Assembly: GCA_024697945.1 (NCBI GenBank) | Contig: JAILRU010000079.1 | Span: 1-35,981, forward strand | DNA from: Bacteroidaceae bacterium | GTDB lineage: Bacteria > Bacteroidota > Bacteroidia > Bacteroidales > Bacteroidaceae | Length of the DNA: 35,981 nucleotides | Direction of reading: 5' to 3' | Shown here: positions 32,343 to 35,981 of the stretch, piece by piece | Position numbering within the stretch: position 1 is the stretch's first letter | Layout of the letters: every line of letters starts with the position of its first letter | Program-made: the position numbers and the translations under genes | Notes under the pieces: generated by a model | The model's input: only the letters and a program-made list of their open reading frames with translations | The model's database searches: none | What the model was told of the DNA's origin: nothing

Positions 32343-33125
32343 ATGAAGATTATCGGTTATTCAGAACGTGGTGCAATGAATGCATTGTTCTATGGGATGG
32401 CATTCAACGAAGACGGTGAAAAAAACATGAGGGAATTCCTTGCACTCGCAAACATTAAAAACATTGGACCCCTCGAAAATTTTTATGATTTTGAAATTTA
32501 TAATGAATTTTCGCTTTCTGAGTTTGGAAGTCCAGACCTAGTAATTATTGCACAAAATAAGAATAAGAATGAGAAGGTTGCCTTTTTTATTGAAGCAAAA
32601 GCAAGTTGTTGTAAATACTATGATATAAATGAGCAGAAAACTCTGCATGATGATTATGTATCGAAAGGTAAACATGACAATGGTCATGCTTCTAACTTGT
32701 TCTTTCAATTAAGGCTCAAAAATTATTTTTTTGAATTAAAAGATTGGTTCTGTGAAAGAATGGATAAACCTCGTCCGAGCGTCTCTATAGGTTCAGACCG
32801 GATTAAAAATACAAAAGGGCATGAAAGAGGGATAGGTTTAAATCCTGTGGTACAAAATTTTGTTAACAAATTCAAAGATTGTAAGGAAGCACATTACATA
32901 GCCATCATTCCCGAACAATCAAAAGCCAGCATCTCCAATCCTGATATTTCTTATGAATTGAAGATCCATTTCGTTACATGGGAAGAGTTGTATGGGAAAT
33001 TCAAGAATTATAAAATCTTTAAGGAAACAATAGATTTTAATCAGGGAATAGACCTCAAAATCAAATCGAAAAAGAGAATTCAGAGTCAAATATTAAATAC
33101 TCCAATAATTGAAGAAAAATCTTAA
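32343..33125 (+). CDS. Probable PD-(D/E)XK nuclease, second type
   Basis: A 260-aa protein. FGSPDLVIIA (P64-D65) followed by VAFFIEAKASC (E84-A-K86) is a textbook PD-(D/E)XK metal site, and the start MKIIGYSERGAMNALFYGMA looks like a conserved N-terminal motif. The middle includes LFFQLRLKNYFFELKDWFCE. The fold is shared by restriction, repair and toxin nucleases, and the sequence does not tell which. It is followed 12 nt later by the MBL hydrolase gene, with which it is probably co-transcribed. Confidence 0.65.
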   Translation: MKIIGYSERGAMNALFYGMAFNEDGEKNMREFLALANIKNIGPLENFYDFEIYNEFSLSEFGSPDLVIIAQNKNKNEKVAFFIEAKASCCKYYDINEQKTLHDDYVSKGKHDNGHASNLFFQLRLKNYFFELKDWFCERMDKPRPSVSIGSDRIKNTKGHERGIGLNPVVQNFVNKFKDCKEAHYIAIIPEQSKASISNPDISYELKIHFVTWEELYGKFKNYKIFKETIDFNQGIDLKIKSKKRIQSQILNTPIIEEKS

Positions 33126-33137
33126 CCAAAAGATAAC

Positions 33138-35042
33138 ATGAATGAGAATAAACCTATACGCAGACGCAGAGCAAGTGTTGAAAAAGAAGAGCAACCGATA
33201 TCCGCTCCAAAAGATTTGCGGATGAAAATAACCATTCATCGCGGCACGCACCAAATAGGTGGCTGCGTGACAGAATATGAGAGCGAAGGCTGGAAGCTGT
33301 TCGTAGATTATGGAGAGGAACTTTCTGGAAGTTCTAAGAAGGAACCCTTGAAAGTAGAGGGCCTGACACATGGAGACATCTCTAAGAGTGCTCTGCTTAT
33401 AACCCACTATCATGGCGACCATATTGGCTGTATCACTCAACTTCCAGATGAACTTCCCATCTATATGAGTGAAATGGGGCGCGAGATACAATTGGTGCTT
33501 TCAGACCACCTTAAATCTGTGGACAACGTACAGCAGAAGATGCTTGACAGGCTGCAAAGTGTCAAGACGTTCAAGCCTGGAGTAGAGTTCTCTTTTGGGC
33601 CATTCACGATTATGCCTATCATCGTTGACCATTCTGCTTTTGAGGCCTGCGCCTTCAAGATAACAGCTCAGCGAAGTGTGTTCCATACTGGTGACTTCCG
33701 CACTCACGGATTCCGAAGCAGTACGCTTCCCAAAGTCATTGAGAAGTATGTTGGACGTGTAGATTATTTGGTATGTGAGGGTACTAATGTTCGTAGGCCC
33801 GATGCAACCAGTGTATCGGAACCGGAATTACAGAAACAATATGAAGCCAGGTTCCGTGAAAACAAGTGCAACATTGTCTATCTGTCTTCATCCAACATCG
33901 ACCGACTCTTTGGCCTTTATCATGCTGCCCGCAAAGCAGAACGACCCTTTATTGTGGATACATACCAAAAACGTATGATGGATGTCGTCACTCAGCGCGA
34001 CCATATCTGGGGGAAATCAAGGTTGTATAAATATGATGAGAAATATCCTCCTATGGTTCTCCAATACGAGGATAATGAATTTCGGTTGAACGACAAATTC
34101 CGCTATCTTATGGAACAGAAGGGTTATGTCCTGATAGCTCGTGCCAACGACCGTTTCGACAACCTTATTGAGCGTATTCCTGGCGAGAAGCATAAATATC
34201 TGTCCATGTGGAAAGGATATGTCGAGGAAGGCAGTGAGGCTTATAATCCTCGACTCTCCAAATCATTAGGCAAGGACTATGAATACTTGCACACAAGCGG
34301 ACATTGCGATATGAAGAGCCTACGAGAGTTTTTCCACATGCTCAGACCCTTGTCCATCATCCCCATCCACACGGATAATCCAAAGGCCTTTGCCGACCTC
34401 TTCTGTGATGAATTTCCCATTACTGTGCTCAATGATGGAGAGTCCATCTCACCCATATCAGGTAGGGTATTAGATGCTTGCAGCGCCAAAATCTTTTGCG
34501 TGAAGAAGCAATACAAATTTAATGAGCGTCATCTTGGGAAGTTTCTGAATTTCGAGGATGCCAAAACGATGGTCACTCACACCAAGTATAATCCGCAAAT
34601 GCTTTTGGGCTATGAGATTATGGAGGAAGAGGATATGTGGCCCTTTACAGTGGAAATCTATGATGCCGAGATGAAGCCTTTGGCACAATATAATTATGGT
34701 GGCCATCAACCCGGAGGAAATCATTTTCAGGAACCATGCAGATTCGGAAAGGGAGAGAAGGTACTTGCACTCTTCGAAGCCGGATACAATGCTGTTGTAC
34801 CAGCCATCGTGCTTGGACCCATATCCCATGAATTCATTCGCAAAAGCTATGAGCAGGATGAAGAATGGCATGATTTGTGTCCAGATTTAGAAGAATCCCT
34901 CAAAGACTGGAACGATTGGGACTGGGACCAAGTTGTCGTTCAACCGCTTGTCAAGGAATACGCATTTGGAAAGATGAATGATATTGAGTTCACATCTCGT
35001 ATTTATTTATTCCCTTATCGCGAATTTCCGGAAGACCTCTGA
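33138..35042 (+). CDS. Metallo-beta-lactamase/beta-CASP-like hydrolase (634 aa)
   Basis: An MBL-fold protein with a two-zinc site: HYHGDH (residues 90-95), VDHSAFE (H165) and HTGDF (183-187). TSGHCD (386-391) and PIHTDNP (409-415) correspond to the beta-CASP motifs of RNase J-type nucleases, so RNA or DNA may be the substrate. The last 160 residues form an extra domain without a family name I know (QYNYGGHQPGGNHFQEPC). An N-terminal basic-acidic extension of 28 residues precedes the MBL core. It sits 12 nt after the PD-(D/E)XK gene and 3 nt before the lipoprotein gene. Confidence 0.85.
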   Translation: MNENKPIRRRRASVEKEEQPISAPKDLRMKITIHRGTHQIGGCVTEYESEGWKLFVDYGEELSGSSKKEPLKVEGLTHGDISKSALLITHYHGDHIGCITQLPDELPIYMSEMGREIQLVLSDHLKSVDNVQQKMLDRLQSVKTFKPGVEFSFGPFTIMPIIVDHSAFEACAFKITAQRSVFHTGDFRTHGFRSSTLPKVIEKYVGRVDYLVCEGTNVRRPDATSVSEPELQKQYEARFRENKCNIVYLSSSNIDRLFGLYHAARKAERPFIVDTYQKRMMDVVTQRDHIWGKSRLYKYDEKYPPMVLQYEDNEFRLNDKFRYLMEQKGYVLIARANDRFDNLIERIPGEKHKYLSMWKGYVEEGSEAYNPRLSKSLGKDYEYLHTSGHCDMKSLREFFHMLRPLSIIPIHTDNPKAFADLFCDEFPITVLNDGESISPISGRVLDACSAKIFCVKKQYKFNERHLGKFLNFEDAKTMVTHTKYNPQMLLGYEIMEEEDMWPFTVEIYDAEMKPLAQYNYGGHQPGGNHFQEPCRFGKGEKVLALFEAGYNAVVPAIVLGPISHEFIRKSYEQDEEWHDLCPDLEESLKDWNDWDWDQVVVQPLVKEYAFGKMNDIEFTSRIYLFPYREFPEDL

Positions 35043-35057
35043 TAAATGAGAAAGATT

Positions 35058-35792
35058 ATGAAAAAGATTCTTTTAGGCATAATCCTATTAAATTTGCTCT
35101 TTTCATGTGTGCAACGTACAGCAAACAATAATGGACAGGCAGATTCCATATTATCAAATACAGAATCAGTAGATACGTTATCTGAGACTCGTATAAATGA
35201 CTTTTACACTTATACATGTGCGGACGGTCATAAGCGAGTCTTTGGAGATATGTGTCGGATCTGTGATGGTTATGAAGCAGGACATGTTTTAATTGCAAGA
35301 GAAGATAACCAAGATTCAATTTTGTATGTTCATTTGCGCTATCAACGTTATCACTATGAACCAGAAGATTCAGATTATTATGCATATATTGGGAGTATTC
35401 CCGATTTATCCCACTATACTGTTTCTCGTGATAAAAAATCTTTATATGTTGTTACCCGAGTTCATGCAAACAGTAATGGATGGGTAACAGAATATCAATT
35501 ATTCAAGGTTGATTGTGAAACGCTAGAAGCAAAGTTCATCTGTGAATGTGCAGCTATAGCTGTGACAGACAAGGGCTTCACAATAGCGGTGGCTAGGATA
35601 ATTAATGAAGATACAGCGACATGTTCAGCTGATGAAATCTGGGTTATGCATGATGAATACTTGGATTGGAATGGTAACGTAACAAGTGTAAGCAAGCAAG
35701 AGTATGACGGTGCCGACATGGAAAGTAAGTATCTTCAAAGCGAATATACGTACATAAAAGGTTTTACTGAAATAACTCATTCAGGCGAATAA
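35058..35792 (+). CDS. Lipoprotein of unknown function
   Basis: A 244-aa protein with a lipoprotein signal: MKKILLGIILLNLLFSCVQR, Cys at about residue 17. An earlier ATG (35046), 3 nt past the previous stop, would add four residues. The mature part has a CXDGH.R..GD.C.IC-like Cys cluster (residues about 55-72) and beta-rich sequence typical of small exported Bacteroidales lipoproteins. The attached gene set gives no clear function. It ends 189 nt before the edge of the window. Confidence 0.75.
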   Translation: MKKILLGIILLNLLFSCVQRTANNNGQADSILSNTESVDTLSETRINDFYTYTCADGHKRVFGDMCRICDGYEAGHVLIAREDNQDSILYVHLRYQRYHYEPEDSDYYAYIGSIPDLSHYTVSRDKKSLYVVTRVHANSNGWVTEYQLFKVDCETLEAKFICECAAIAVTDKGFTIAVARIINEDTATCSADEIWVMHDEYLDWNGNVTSVSKQEYDGADMESKYLQSEYTYIKGFTEITHSGE

Positions 35793-35845
35793 GTATAAGA
35801 CTATATCACCCCTCCGACATCCACCATTCCTCCAGAGTATTCACT

Positions 35846-35961
35846 TTGGGGGAATTTTTGACCTTCGGTCTTCTTCTGTCACGACTCGGGATAGCACAAA
35901 CAAGCTTGGCTATCCTCTCGCTGCTCCATCAGTTCAGCTCCCCGCTACGAAATTCCCCCAA
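35846..35961. repeat. Palindromic element at the right edge
   Basis: TTGGGGGAATTT (35846-35857) and AAATTCCCCCAA (35950-35961) are perfect 12-bp inverted arms. Inside are two hairpins: GACC/GGTC (35860-35870) and GGATAGC/GCTATCC (35889-35895 with 35909-35915). It may be a small non-autonomous transposable element or a structured transcript end. I see no gene in 35793-35981. Confidence 0.6.
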
Positions 35962-35981
35962 CAAAGAAGTCTGAAACTTCT

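Noticed and set aside
35815..35930. Minus-strand frame reading ...SERIAKLVCAIPSRD... as a gene tail
   Set aside because: It begins just after a stop with no start codon and lies inside the palindromic element.
1..35981. tRNA, rRNA or CRISPR array
   Set aside because: I saw no clover-leaf sequence, rRNA segment or regularly spaced repeats with unique spacers; the tandem repeats here have no spacers.

Overview
The window looks like a Bacteroidales chromosome segment, most likely Prevotella or a close relative. It carries porU and porV of the type IX secretion system, a GH92 mannosidase, paired half-size ChrA proteins, and Bacteroidetes-type promoters (TTTG, a 19-20 nt spacer, then TAnnTTTG). 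Shine-Dalgarno-like sequences are scarce. The taxon is inferred from gene content; no search was run.

Layout: 1-1137 has no convincing gene but holds a 33-bp inverted repeat, a bidirectional terminator and one copy of a dispersed repeat. 1138-8287 (minus) is a probable operon: FAH-family hydrolase, porU, porV, ispF and an acyltransferase, the last three joined by 4-base overlaps. 8343-17308 (minus) holds a polysaccharide flippase, GH92, purL and two chrA genes, closely spaced. A GT2 glycosyltransferase diverges at 17421. 18463-21760 (plus) is the ribosomal set rplM-rpsI, rpsB-tsf, with a candidate structured leader before rplM and another before rpsB, and a strong terminator after tsf. A structured, probably non-coding segment and a DUF2147 gene follow.

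22714-25373 (minus) is a small accessory cluster: a DinJ/PIN toxin-antitoxin pair, a deoxyribosyltransferase-like protein, an orphan Vsr endonuclease, then a second module (RHH antitoxin plus a YafQ toxin broken by a stop codon) that ends in a 62-bp fragment of a second vsr. Two copies of a hairpin-forming repeat flank this second module.

25680-35792 (plus) is an AT-rich accessory island. It opens with a WYL regulator and a probable PD-(D/E)XK nuclease, closed by a strong terminator. Next comes a tight seven-gene operon containing three miniature versions of core enzymes: a 169-aa sigma-70 without region 3, a 279-aa DNA polymerase III alpha (DnaE) remnant without its catalytic centre, and a 233-aa DnaB ATPase without its N-terminal domain. 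The remaining four products are unrecognised or only weakly placed. A second PD-(D/E)XK protein, a large metallo-beta-lactamase/beta-CASP-like hydrolase and a lipoprotein complete the island. The run of miniature sigma/DnaE/DnaB proteins is the best candidate here for an undescribed system, for example decoys or sensors for phage factors that attack the host replisome and RNA polymerase. That role is inference.

A second theme is repeats inside genes. Palindromic elements of about 100 bp, made of 7-nt units (AATTCAT-like), lie in frame inside purL (two clear, one partial), a shorter one lies inside vsr, and a related one sits between rpsI and rpsB. They resemble the protein-coding palindromic elements of Rickettsia in behaviour.
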